From Pedobacter hiemivivus (GTDB lineage: Bacteria; Bacteroidota; Bacteroidia; Sphingobacteriales; Sphingobacteriaceae), in assembly GCF_004331685.1 (NCBI RefSeq), contig NZ_SJSM01000005.1, positions 248,001 through 312,000 on the forward strand: a stretch of 64,000 bases of DNA. Direction: 5' to 3'. The notes below the pieces were generated by a model. It worked only from the letters and a program-made list of their open reading frames with translations. It had not been told where the DNA came from and ran no database searches. The translations under genes were made by a program, and so were the position numbers. Numbering within the stretch: position 1 is the stretch's first letter; every line of letters begins with the position of its first letter. This document shows positions 51,855-60,382 of this stretch, in pieces.

Positions 51855-52871
51855 ATGAGCTATAATGATGCTGGGATCATAAAAATTGACAATGCGTTAT
51901 CACTGCCATTGTATAAACAGATCGTTGCTTCTGTTCATGAGGCTATATCCAATGGCACATTAAAAAATGGCGACATATTACCTTCTGTAAATTCAATTGC
52001 CGCAGCACATTCACTGGCACGGGGCTCTATATTTAAGGCGTATAACGAATTAAAGACTGCCGGAATTATTGATTCTACACCCGGAAAAGGCTATTTTGTA
52101 ACCAGCACCAATGTCCAAGTCAAGAAAAACATTTTTTTGTTACTCAGTACATTCAATCCCTATCGGGAAGTATTATACAATGCCTTTATAGACCAGATCA
52201 AAAATCAGGCAACGGTAGACCTTTACTTTCACCACCATAATATCAGTGTTTTTGACACACTGATCCGAAATCATGCAGCCTATTACAACACTTTTGTAAT
52301 TATGCCGGAGATCAACAAAAAAACAAATGGTATTTTAAAACAGCTGGATGCTAAAAAGCTTTTCATCCTTGATTCGGGCTTAAATGAATTTGGCAACGAC
52401 TACCCCTGCGTTTGCCAGAATTATGAAAAGGATATTTCGGGAATACTTAAAGCACATTTTGAGCAGCTTAAAAAATACAAAAGGATCATTTTATTGTTTC
52501 CTGACAACATTAAAACTGAAGGTGTAGTAAATGGTTTTACATCGGTATTCAAAAAAACAGATTTCCCGGCAGAGGTGATCAGGAATACCAGCGATTATGA
52601 ACCGCAGCAGTTTGACTGCTGTATTATTATGGACGACATTGACCTGGTAAAAATGATGCGTGTCACAAGGAAGAACAAGTGGAAACTCGGCACTGATATC
52701 GGCATTCTTTCTTACAACGAAACACCACTCAAAAGCATTATCGCCGATGGCATTACGACTATTACCACAGATTTTGAACAGATGGGAAAGTCAATGGCCG
52801 ATATGATCATTAAAAACAAACCAAGCCGTATAGAGAATCCTTTTCTGATGATAGATAGGAAATCTTTTTAA
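51855..52871 (+). CDS. GntR-family regulator with LacI-type sensor, paralogue of the 18.4-kb gene
   Basis: 338 residues. GntR winged helix at about 10-80 (LPLYKQIVASVHEAISNGTL, GSIFKAYNELKTAGIIDSTPGKGYFV, in part) and a sugar-binding-protein-like sensor from about 85. It shares with the 349-residue regulator at 18379 the FHHHN motif, (K/R)xNxWxLGxDIG and SYN(D/E)T-x-(L/I)xxIxxGIT segments, so both are a single family. The ATG at 51842 is closed by a stop within eight codons. No CCAAA array is seen at its own promoter. Together with the AraC gene it flanks the polysaccharide operon. Confidence 0.88.
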   Translation: MSYNDAGIIKIDNALSLPLYKQIVASVHEAISNGTLKNGDILPSVNSIAAAHSLARGSIFKAYNELKTAGIIDSTPGKGYFVTSTNVQVKKNIFLLLSTFNPYREVLYNAFIDQIKNQATVDLYFHHHNISVFDTLIRNHAAYYNTFVIMPEINKKTNGILKQLDAKKLFILDSGLNEFGNDYPCVCQNYEKDISGILKAHFEQLKKYKRIILLFPDNIKTEGVVNGFTSVFKKTDFPAEVIRNTSDYEPQQFDCCIIMDDIDLVKMMRVTRKNKWKLGTDIGILSYNETPLKSIIADGITTITTDFEQMGKSMADMIIKNKPSRIENPFLMIDRKSF

Positions 52872-52878
52872 GAAGCAC

Positions 52879-54168
52879 TTAGCCGTGCTTCTTCTTCATC
52901 GTCATTTTAGCCTTTTGCCCTATCCCGTAGTTATGGGTTTTTGAATTACTTTCCTTTTTCTCATGGAAAGCTCCACCACCAATAGGTCCTTCAACAACTA
53001 CTTTTTTGGTTTTAATCGAGGCTGCTTTGGCAGCTTTATCAATCACCAAATCTTCAGGCAAATCCATCACATCGATTTTTTTACCCATAGATTGTTCAAT
53101 CTTTCTTACTTCAGCAAGTTCAAGGTCAGTCGCAAAAGTAATTGCAACCAGTTCGTTCGCATCCCCTTTAACCACCCTTCTTAAGAAAGTTTCCTTTTCT
53201 TCAGGAATCTCAAAATGGAACATAAAATTGATACCCGAAAGATCAAGATCCGACGTACCTTCATTCGCGACAATTAAAACTCTCGCTTCAGGAGTATCCT
53301 TAAAATCCGCTATATGATCAAAACCATCCTCATCAAAAAACAAAGGGTTTAATACAGTAACAGCACCAGGTGTCGCCGAATGCAAGTTTTTAGCCAACTT
53401 TTGAGCAGTTAAACGAGTATTTACAAACACAACAACCTTATCAAATACCTCATCGTCCCTTAGTAAAAGATTCAACAGGTTAATCTTTGTCTTAGCATTA
53501 GGTACCTGATACAGTAAAAGCTCATGCGTTTCCACTTCACTATCACCCAAATCTTCCACTTCAATTGTGGTCGGAAAATTCATAAACTGATCAATCATCA
53601 GGCTCAGTTTATCATGTATTACAGTAGTAAATATCAAATGTTGTACTTTACCGGCACTTCTGGCCAGCTCGGCCACAGGCAATTGCATCCCTTGCTTTAC
53701 AATCACTTCTGCATCATCAACAATAAAAGTTTGGAGTCTATTTAAGTTTAAACCTAGCTTAAGGTAAATAGCACGTGCCCTTGTTGGTGTAGCTACAACA
53801 ATATCAATTCCATCTAAAAGAACCTGAATATCCTCATCCATACCACCTGTACCGTATAAGCCAATAATCCGCAAGTCTCTGTTTTTACTTAACAGCATAA
53901 ACTCTGCAATTAAAGCCTCTACACGTTCTCCATCTGGAACCAGAATCAATACTTTAGGAGCTTCATCCCTACTGTATTTTAGCCTCATTAAAACACCAAG
54001 CACATAAGTGGTAGTTTTACCACAGCCTTCGGGACCAATAGCAATTATATCCTGCCCACCAATAATCCGTGACATTGTTTTTGCCTGAATTTCTTTTGCA
54101 GAGATGTATCCCGCATCATTCATTGCGGCTATAAGCGACTTGCTTAGTTTTAATTTATCTAACGACAC
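52879..54168 (-). CDS. degenerate DEAD-box helicase-like protein
   Basis: 429 residues with the two RecA-like domains of RhlE/DeaD helicases. A Q-motif-like AKEIQ is present at 25-29 and the Walker A lysine is Lys51 (GPEGCGKTTTY). The DEAD motif is replaced by DDAE (151-154), motif III SAT by TTV (181-183), and the arginine-finger motif HRxGRxG near residue 335 is not recognisable (ETFLRRVVKG). ATP binding may persist but strand separation is doubtful. The C-terminal tail is basic (KAKMTMKKKHG). It may act as an RNA-binding or ribosome-assembly factor. Single gene, 8 bases after the convergent GntR gene. Confidence 0.8.
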   Translation of the reverse strand: MSLDKLKLSKSLIAAMNDAGYISAKEIQAKTMSRIIGGQDIIAIGPEGCGKTTTYVLGVLMRLKYSRDEAPKVLILVPDGERVEALIAEFMLLSKNRDLRIIGLYGTGGMDEDIQVLLDGIDIVVATPTRARAIYLKLGLNLNRLQTFIVDDAEVIVKQGMQLPVAELARSAGKVQHLIFTTVIHDKLSLMIDQFMNFPTTIEVEDLGDSEVETHELLLYQVPNAKTKINLLNLLLRDDEVFDKVVVFVNTRLTAQKLAKNLHSATPGAVTVLNPLFFDEDGFDHIADFKDTPEARVLIVANEGTSDLDLSGINFMFHFEIPEEKETFLRRVVKGDANELVAITFATDLELAEVRKIEQSMGKKIDVMDLPEDLVIDKAAKAASIKTKKVVVEGPIGGGAFHEKKESNSKTHNYGIGQKAKMTMKKKHG

Positions 54169-54228
54169 AGTATCTTTATTAATTAATCAATTCGCAAATT
54201 TACGGATTTTACCATGTACTACACCTTT

Positions 54229-54324
54229 CTATCTGTAAAAGATGTCAATCAATCTACTTACGTTAGAAATGCTGATCACAATTATGCCGCAGACCACCCC
54301 TAACATTGGCGTATTACCACCCAT
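54229..54324 (-). CDS. possible small membrane peptide or gene remnant
   Basis: 31-codon ORF starting MGGNTPMLGVVCGIIVISISN and ending RLIDIFYR. The frame is open for about 29 further codons upstream without ATG and its sequence looks protein-like (NPNGLKWMGGN). This could be a small one-segment membrane protein with a non-ATG start, or the tail of a decayed gene. The rest of the 54169-54438 gap holds nothing I recognise. Confidence 0.25.
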   Translation of the reverse strand: MGGNTPMLGVVCGIIVISISNVSRLIDIFYR

Positions 54325-54438
54325 CCATTTCAGACCATTCGGGTTAATTTTGAATTGTAAGAGCAGACAATAAAAACGTTTGTTATTAACAGTACAACCT
54401 ATCAAATAACATAAAACTTACACTTAAAATTCAAAATT

Positions 54439-54867
54439 ATGACCACGCTTAATCCTTATTTGAACTTTCCGGGGACAACCGAAGAAGCTTTTAATTTGTA
54501 TAAAACTATAATTGGTGGCGAGATCACAATGATCATGCGTTTCAGGGATATGCCCGATGATAAAACACCCGAAAATGAAAAAGACAAAATCTGTCACATT
54601 TCACTAAAATTTCCTAACGGCAACATTCTTATGGCAACAGACACATTGGAATCAATGGGACAAAAAATAATATTGGGAAACAACTTCTACCTATCTCTTG
54701 GTGTAGAGAGTGAAGCCGAAGCAGACCGCATTTTTAAGGAGCTATCTCCCGGTGGAAAAGTAGAGATGCCAATGGAAAAAATGTTTTGGGGAGACTATTT
54801 CGGCATTGTCCAGGATAAATTCGGAACCCAATGGATGATTACTTATACCTACCCGCAAGCAAAATAA
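54439..54867 (+). CDS. VOC-superfamily PhnB-like protein
   Basis: 142-residue glyoxalase/bleomycin-resistance-fold protein of the PhnB/3-demethylubiquinone-methyltransferase-domain type. Signs: LNPYLNFPGTTEEAFNLYKTI, HISLKFPNGNILMATDT, NNFYLSLGVESEAEADRIFKEL (in part) and WGDYFGIVQDKFGTQWMI. Despite the annotation history of the family, no methyltransferase motif exists. Function unknown. It is convergent with the LuxR gene across a good terminator. Confidence 0.85.
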   Translation: MTTLNPYLNFPGTTEEAFNLYKTIIGGEITMIMRFRDMPDDKTPENEKDKICHISLKFPNGNILMATDTLESMGQKIILGNNFYLSLGVESEAEADRIFKELSPGGKVEMPMEKMFWGDYFGIVQDKFGTQWMITYTYPQAK

Positions 54868-54878
54868 ATCAACTAATT

Positions 54879-54915
54879 GATCTGCACAGTAATGCGATGG
54901 CTGACTGTGCAGATC
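54879..54915. terminator. hairpin terminator between VOC and LuxR genes
   Basis: GATCTGCACAGT (54879-54890) and ACTGTGCAGATC (54904-54915) form a perfect 12-bp stem with a 13-base loop, followed by a T-rich ATCTTTTTAT on the plus strand. Likely bidirectional. Confidence 0.7.
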
Positions 54916-54921
54916 ATCTTT

Positions 54922-55713
54922 TTATATTACCCCATTTTTAATTGCAAAACTGACCAAAGCAATGGCATTTGCTGTATGCGTTTTATCATGCATATGTCTG
55001 CGGTGATTATTGATCGTATGCTCGCTAATAAACAACTTATCGGCAATCATTTTACTACTCAACCCCTCTGCCATCCACAACAGCACTTCCTTTTCACGCT
55101 TAGAAAACAGCTTATCTTCCTCGTTTAGGTAATACACCTTTTTGTAGATGGACTCATGCTCACCTATTCCAATACCATCAACTTTATCAACCGTTTGTAC
55201 GATAGAATTGTGGTTACCAAAATGATTGATGTTCATGATCATCCCCATACTAAAGATCGGATTCCCTTCCTTATCTGATAAAAAACAATTACGCTGAAGA
55301 AAATCTTCATAAATACCTTCCCTGTTTTTCATCCGCTGTGTATAAGAGAAAACATAGTTCTTATGTTCTTCCGGTTTGATTTTTTTTAAAATGTCCAGTC
55401 GATCCGGAAAAATCTCTTTATCAAAAACATTTAAATGATCAGGATCATAAATCTGAAGCGTATGATTAATCCCATCTTTTAAAAAACATTCGGAACTGTA
55501 ACCGGCAAAATTATCAGACATGTTGATATACATCCCCGTCCGATAATCCAGCAAGTAAATAAATGGGACATTGTATCTAAAAAATGAGTAAGCGAAACCA
55601 TTGGCTTTGATGAAATCATCAAATGCAGTTAGGCTAAATTGGCTGGACTCATGAACACGCTGCCTTAAGTTCTCCAAATAGCCAAACCATGTTGGCCTAC
55701 TTTTCGTTTTCAT
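54922..55713 (-). CDS. LuxR-family regulator with PAS-like N-terminus
   Basis: 263 residues. The first about 165 residues resemble a PAS-type sensor (FIYLLDYRTGMYINMSDNFAGYS, NPIFSMGMIMNINHFG). The C-terminal LuxR helix-turn-helix is clear (KLFSKREKEVLLWMAEGLSSKMIADKLFISEHTINNHRRHM, in part). No receiver domain, so it is probably a direct sensor. A well-spaced promoter lies at 55827-55859, leaving a leader of about 105 bases that contains a GTATA-CTAC-TATAC inverted repeat (55757-55770), a possible site for autoregulation. Confidence 0.88.
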   Translation of the reverse strand: MKTKSRPTWFGYLENLRQRVHESSQFSLTAFDDFIKANGFAYSFFRYNVPFIYLLDYRTGMYINMSDNFAGYSSECFLKDGINHTLQIYDPDHLNVFDKEIFPDRLDILKKIKPEEHKNYVFSYTQRMKNREGIYEDFLQRNCFLSDKEGNPIFSMGMIMNINHFGNHNSIVQTVDKVDGIGIGEHESIYKKVYYLNEEDKLFSKREKEVLLWMAEGLSSKMIADKLFISEHTINNHRRHMHDKTHTANAIALVSFAIKNGVI

Positions 55714-55826
55714 AGCACATTTTTATTTTATTGAATGACTAAATCTAAGGGACGATGTATACTACTATACACTCAGAAAGCAAAATAGTTTTATAAACTC
55801 ATGTCGGCTTCATTACCATTGAAAAA

Positions 55827-55859
55827 CAAAATTATACTCCAATGAAAAATGACAACAAA
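55827..55859 (-). promoter_or_regulatory. promoter of the LuxR-family gene
   Basis: On the minus strand: TTTG (55859-55856), 21-bp spacer, TAATTTTG (55834-55827), an exact fit to TTTG-N19-21-TANNTTTG. Confidence 0.55.
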
Positions 55860-55913
55860 TTGCTATATACTAAGAAGTTAACTAAGCTTAAATTTAACTA
55901 AATTTTTCGCACC

Positions 55914-56777
55914 ATGAAACATTTCTTAACCTTAAGGGCTCCTGGGATTTCAATACTCTGGGGGACGTTACTCCTGTTAGCACTATCTGCAACCGGAGCA
56001 AAAGCACAGTCTGAAACAGACAGCATAAATACAGATAGCACAAATACAACAATTGACACTCCTAGAGTGGAAAAGGATCCTAGGCCTTATCGAAAAAATC
56101 TGATAAAGATCAACCTCGCTGCGTTAACCATGTTAAAAAGTTACAACTTTAGTTACGAGCATTTACTAGGCCGAAAAGTCAGTTTTGTATTTGGATACAA
56201 TAAGATGTCAGAAAATACACTGTCGGACCTTCCAATTACAGAAAGAGTATCCGACAAAATATTTGATGATGATGACAGGATAAAAGATGATCTGGACAGA
56301 ATCAGGGTTTCAAATACAGCCTATACTGCTGAGTTTCGCTTTTATGGTGGCCAATTCTCCGGAGCAAGAGGTTTTTATCTCGCCCTATATGGTCGGTACG
56401 TGAATACCAAGATTAATTATGATTATGAATTCCAGGCCAACACCAGAACCTATAACGTTCCTTTAAAATCGAACTTAAAAGGCTATGCGGGCGGTATTCT
56501 ACTGGGAAGTCAATTCATCATTTCCAGGACCATATCACTTGACATTTATGTTGGTGGCCATTATGGAACCATAAAAGGCGATGCTGATGGACCTGTTGAT
56601 TTAAGTACAATGTCGCAACAGGACAAAACGAATTTAAGAGAGGATATCGAGAGTACGACGACCATACGGGATAAACAATACGTAAATGCAACAGTCACCA
56701 ATTCAGGTGTAACAGCAAAAGTAAAAGGTCCGCTGATTGGTTTAAGAGGTGGATTCAGTTTAGGAATTGCATTCTAA
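55914..56777 (+). CDS. outer-membrane beta-barrel protein (DUF3575-like)
   Basis: 287 residues. A signal peptide (about 1-31, ending AKAQ) is followed by a threonine/serine-rich, acidic stretch (to about 60) and then amphipathic beta-strands: RKNLIKINLAALTMLKSYNFSYEHLLGRK (in part), YGRYVNTKINYDYEF, ending GLRGGFSLGIAF with a terminal Phe typical of OMP sorting. The strand pattern fits small 8-10 strand barrels of the DUF3575 type. Function unknown. Direct repeats TTAACTAA-N8-TTAACTAA lie about 25-45 bases before the start. Confidence 0.75.
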   Translation: MKHFLTLRAPGISILWGTLLLLALSATGAKAQSETDSINTDSTNTTIDTPRVEKDPRPYRKNLIKINLAALTMLKSYNFSYEHLLGRKVSFVFGYNKMSENTLSDLPITERVSDKIFDDDDRIKDDLDRIRVSNTAYTAEFRFYGGQFSGARGFYLALYGRYVNTKINYDYEFQANTRTYNVPLKSNLKGYAGGILLGSQFIISRTISLDIYVGGHYGTIKGDADGPVDLSTMSQQDKTNLREDIESTTTIRDKQYVNATVTNSGVTAKVKGPLIGLRGGFSLGIAF

Positions 56778-56832
56778 TCGGGGATTGCTTTAGGCTCTTT
56801 TGATCTGTAAGTTAGTTTATTTAATTTGCAGG

Positions 56833-57918
56833 ATGACAAAAGCAGCGTTACTGAATCATAGACTTGTTAACCAACAGATCTCGGAAACTGTATTTAAAAC
56901 CCCTCAGGAAATTGTGAGCTGGATGGTGGCCATGCAAGCTCAGGAATATGCAATGTCGAAATGGGCAATTGCCCTACGCTTAAAAGGAGTAACAGAACAA
57001 GATGTTGAAAAAGCTTTTAATGAGGGTTTAATTTTAAGAACACATTTGTTACGGCCAACCTGGCATTTTGTAACTCCGACAGATATCAGGTGGCTAATTG
57101 GACTCACTGCGCCCAGGGTTGAAGCAGTTATGGCTTTCTATAACCGCGAATTGGGACTTGAGAGAAATCTGTTTAACAAATGTAATAATCTAATAACCAA
57201 AGCGCTTGAAGGTGGCAAACACCTTACGCGAGCGGCGATTGCTGCGGAGCTACTGCGCTCGGACATTCCTTTGAATGGACGTCAAATAGGGCATGTAATG
57301 ATGCAGGCAGAACTTGACTGTATAGTTTGCAGTGGTGCGAGACAAGGCAAACAGTTTACCTATGCCCTATTTGATGAACGCGTACCTGCGGCTAAACCGA
57401 TGCCACGTGAGGAAGCATTGGCCCTATTGGCGCATAAATACTTTAGTAGTCGAGGGCCGGCGACAATCAAAGACTTTTCAGTATGGTCGGGTTTAACACT
57501 CACCGAAGCAAAAAAAGGAGCAGCATCAATGAGCAGTTCGGCTTTTTTTGAGGAAACCTTTGAGGGCAAAACATATATTTTACCTTTCGAAAATCCTTCC
57601 GGTATTTTCAACCGAGCTGTAACAAGCTTATCCAAAAGCTTCCTCATGCCCGATTATGATGAATATGGCATGGGCTATATAGACCGCAGCGCTATATTTA
57701 ACCCGATTAAAATAACTCCCGACTTTAAAAGAAACAATCCAGTGTTTAACAGGATGATCATTATAGATGGTATAATTGAAGGCACATGGCAGCGAACCTT
57801 AAAAGGGAAATCCCTTGTTGTGGAGACATTCCCATTCCATACTTTAAATAAAATACAATCCTCAGCCCTATCCAAGGCAGTCGAAAGGTTTGTCAATTTC
57901 GCTGAACACAAATGGTAA
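56833..57918 (+). CDS. AlkZ/YcaQ-like winged-helix protein (HTH_42 family)
   Basis: 361 residues from ATG 56833 (MTKAALLNHRLV); an ATG at 56800 would add 11 unlikely residues. The HTH_42 family (DUF1006) includes AlkZ and YcaQ, DNA glycosylases that act on alkylated bases and interstrand crosslinks. The N-terminus carries WMVAMQAQEYAMSKWA, in which Gln35-Ala-Gln37 corresponds to the AlkZ QxQ catalytic motif. Further family features are LRPTWHFVTPTDIRW and the C-terminal SFLMPDYDEYGMGYIDR (in part). DNA repair activity is inference by family; orientation and lone position give no context. Confidence 0.78.
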   Translation: MTKAALLNHRLVNQQISETVFKTPQEIVSWMVAMQAQEYAMSKWAIALRLKGVTEQDVEKAFNEGLILRTHLLRPTWHFVTPTDIRWLIGLTAPRVEAVMAFYNRELGLERNLFNKCNNLITKALEGGKHLTRAAIAAELLRSDIPLNGRQIGHVMMQAELDCIVCSGARQGKQFTYALFDERVPAAKPMPREEALALLAHKYFSSRGPATIKDFSVWSGLTLTEAKKGAASMSSSAFFEETFEGKTYILPFENPSGIFNRAVTSLSKSFLMPDYDEYGMGYIDRSAIFNPIKITPDFKRNNPVFNRMIIIDGIIEGTWQRTLKGKSLVVETFPFHTLNKIQSSALSKAVERFVNFAEHKW

Positions 57919-57969
57919 TCTTAACTGAAAGAATCTTAAGTTTATACTTTGTAAAGTTAAATATCGATT

Positions 57970-60378
57970 ATGAAAAGACTTATACTTCATCTATTTCTAC
58001 TAGCTGGCTCCATTAACCTTTACGCGCAAGATGCCGTAGATTATCAAATACCTCCAAAAGAGATGGCCGACCTGCTACTAGCCAAACCAACACCTGCAGT
58101 TAGCATTGATAGTAAGGCAGAATGGATGTTGTTAAGTGGTCGTAATTCTTATCCATCGGTAGAGGAACTGGCCATGCCTGAATACCGCATTGCAGGATTA
58201 CGAATCAACCCTGACAATTACTCGCTAAGTAGACAAACCTATATCAACAGCCTTACACTTAAAGACATTAAGACTGATAAAAATTTTACCATTACAGGCC
58301 TTCCAACTCCATTATTTGCCGGAAATATAAGCTGGAGCCCTGATGAGAAAAAAATAGCTTTCACCAATACCACTCAAAAAGGGGTAAATCTTTACCTCAT
58401 TGATATTGCAACCAAAAAAGCGACAAAAATCAATACGCAATTCCTTAATATGGTACTTGGCACAGGTGTAACCTGGCTAAATCCAAGCACCTTATTGTAC
58501 AAAGTGGCTACAAGGCCTGCCAGTGCAGCGCCTAAAAAACCTTTAATGCCTAAAGGCCCTACGGTACAACAAAACTTAGGCAAAGCCGCCCCAAGTGCAA
58601 CCTATCAGGATTTAATTAAATCACCATACGACGAGCAATTGTTTGAGTTCTTCGCTACCGCTCAGTTGGTAAAAAATAAAAATGGTGTAGAAACACCTAT
58701 TGCTAAACCTGCAATTTATTCGAGCGTAAGCAGCTCTCCTGATAAAAATTATTTGCTGATCAGAACGATAAAAAAACCTTTCTCTTACCTCGTTTCTGCA
58801 AATGGCTTCCCCTCTACCCTAAGTATAACAGATTTAAGTGGAAAACTGGTTAAAACACTTGCAGAACTACCTTCAAGCGAGGGCCGACCTTCCGGCTATG
58901 ACAATGTACAAAACCTGCCTCGAGGCTATGACTGGCGCGATGACGAACCTGCCACCATCATCTGGGCACAGCCTTTGGATAGCGGATTAATCAAAAAACA
59001 AGTAGACTTTCATGATGCCGTTTATGCCTTAACGGCCCCTTTTAATGGGGAAGCAAAAGAACTTTTCAAAACCCAAATGCGCTATCAAGGAACTGCCTGG
59101 GGTGATGCTTCCCTGGCAATGGTACAAGAAGGACTACGAAGTAAGCAAAAACTTAAGGTAAGCCGCTACAATACCACAACTGGCAGCTTAGAGACTTTGT
59201 ACGAGCGCAACGAAACCGATGCTTATAATGATCCTGGAGAACCTGTTACTACTAAAAATAAATATGGCCGACAAGTTATTCAACTCCTCAACAACGGAAC
59301 TCAGCTATTGATGAACAATACCGTTGGTTCTTCGCCCAAGGGAGACTTACCCTTTCTCGCTAAGTTTGATCTGGGCACAAAAAAGAATGAGCTCATTTGG
59401 CGTAGCGCAGAAGGAACTTACGAAGTTGTCGTTGATGTATCGGATGCAAACAAGCTTGTTTTATTAACCAGAAAAGAATCGCAAAAAGAGGTTCCTAATT
59501 ATTTCATCAAAAATTTAATACTCCGCATAGCCAACCGCCAGATCACCAACTTTACCAACCCCTATCCGCAACTGGATGGTGTTAGTAAAGAAAAAATCAC
59601 CTACAAACGGGCTGATGGCATTGACTTAACTGGCAACTTATATCTGCCTAAGGGTTATGACAAAAGCAAAGATGGGCCCCTCCCCGTACTGGTCTGGGCT
59701 TATCCACGCGAATTTAACTCTGCCGCCGATGCTGCACAAATCAGAGGCTCTAAGGATCGTTTCACTACCATTAGCTGGGCTTCTCCTATTTATTGGGTTA
59801 CACAGGGCTATGCCGTACTAGACAATGCAGAGATGCCAATTGTATCAGTAGAAGGGAAAAAGCCAAATGATACTTTTATTGAGCAACTAAAACTAAATGC
59901 GGAAGCAGCAATTAACAAACTGGTTGACGCGAAGGTTGGCGATAGAAATCGTATGGCCGTTGGTGGCCACAGCTATGGAGCTTTTATGACCGCCAACTTA
60001 CTTGCGCATACCAACTTGTTTAAAGCTGGCATTGCACGTAGTGGTGCCTACAACAGAACATTAACTCCATTTGGTTTCCAAAACGAGGAACGCACCTATT
60101 GGGAGGCTCCACAACTGTATTATGAGATGAGTCCGTTTAGTTACGCCAACAAAATTAAAACACCATTACTATTGATACATGGTGATTCGGATAACAATCC
60201 GGGAACCTTCCCGATCAATAGTGAACGTCTATTTAATGCCATTAAAGGCTTTGGTGGCACCAGTCGTTTTATATTTTTACCTTATGAATCACATAGTTAT
60301 AGCGGTAAAGAAAACTTGCTTCATATGCTTTGGGAAATGAACACCTGGCTTAACAAATATGTAAAGAACGCCAAGTAA
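57970..60378 (+). CDS. prolyl oligopeptidase-family serine peptidase (S9, glutamyl-endopeptidase-like)
   Basis: 802-residue exported peptidase. A signal peptide (MKRLILHLFLLAGSINLYA) precedes a long beta-propeller region and the C-terminal alpha/beta-hydrolase domain. Visible triad: Ser668 in GGHSYGAF, Asp739/741 in HGDSDNNPGTF and His775 in YESHSYSG. Size and these motifs point to the S9 group containing glutamyl endopeptidases. The stop is 4 bases from the convergent permease gene, with a 7-bp AAGTAAA/TTTACTT hairpin across both stops that may serve as a weak terminator. Confidence 0.9.
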   Translation: MKRLILHLFLLAGSINLYAQDAVDYQIPPKEMADLLLAKPTPAVSIDSKAEWMLLSGRNSYPSVEELAMPEYRIAGLRINPDNYSLSRQTYINSLTLKDIKTDKNFTITGLPTPLFAGNISWSPDEKKIAFTNTTQKGVNLYLIDIATKKATKINTQFLNMVLGTGVTWLNPSTLLYKVATRPASAAPKKPLMPKGPTVQQNLGKAAPSATYQDLIKSPYDEQLFEFFATAQLVKNKNGVETPIAKPAIYSSVSSSPDKNYLLIRTIKKPFSYLVSANGFPSTLSITDLSGKLVKTLAELPSSEGRPSGYDNVQNLPRGYDWRDDEPATIIWAQPLDSGLIKKQVDFHDAVYALTAPFNGEAKELFKTQMRYQGTAWGDASLAMVQEGLRSKQKLKVSRYNTTTGSLETLYERNETDAYNDPGEPVTTKNKYGRQVIQLLNNGTQLLMNNTVGSSPKGDLPFLAKFDLGTKKNELIWRSAEGTYEVVVDVSDANKLVLLTRKESQKEVPNYFIKNLILRIANRQITNFTNPYPQLDGVSKEKITYKRADGIDLTGNLYLPKGYDKSKDGPLPVLVWAYPREFNSAADAAQIRGSKDRFTTISWASPIYWVTQGYAVLDNAEMPIVSVEGKKPNDTFIEQLKLNAEAAINKLVDAKVGDRNRMAVGGHSYGAFMTANLLAHTNLFKAGIARSGAYNRTLTPFGFQNEERTYWEAPQLYYEMSPFSYANKIKTPLLLIHGDSDNNPGTFPINSERLFNAIKGFGGTSRFIFLPYESHSYSGKENLLHMLWEMNTWLNKYVKNAK

Positions 60379-60382
60379 ATTT

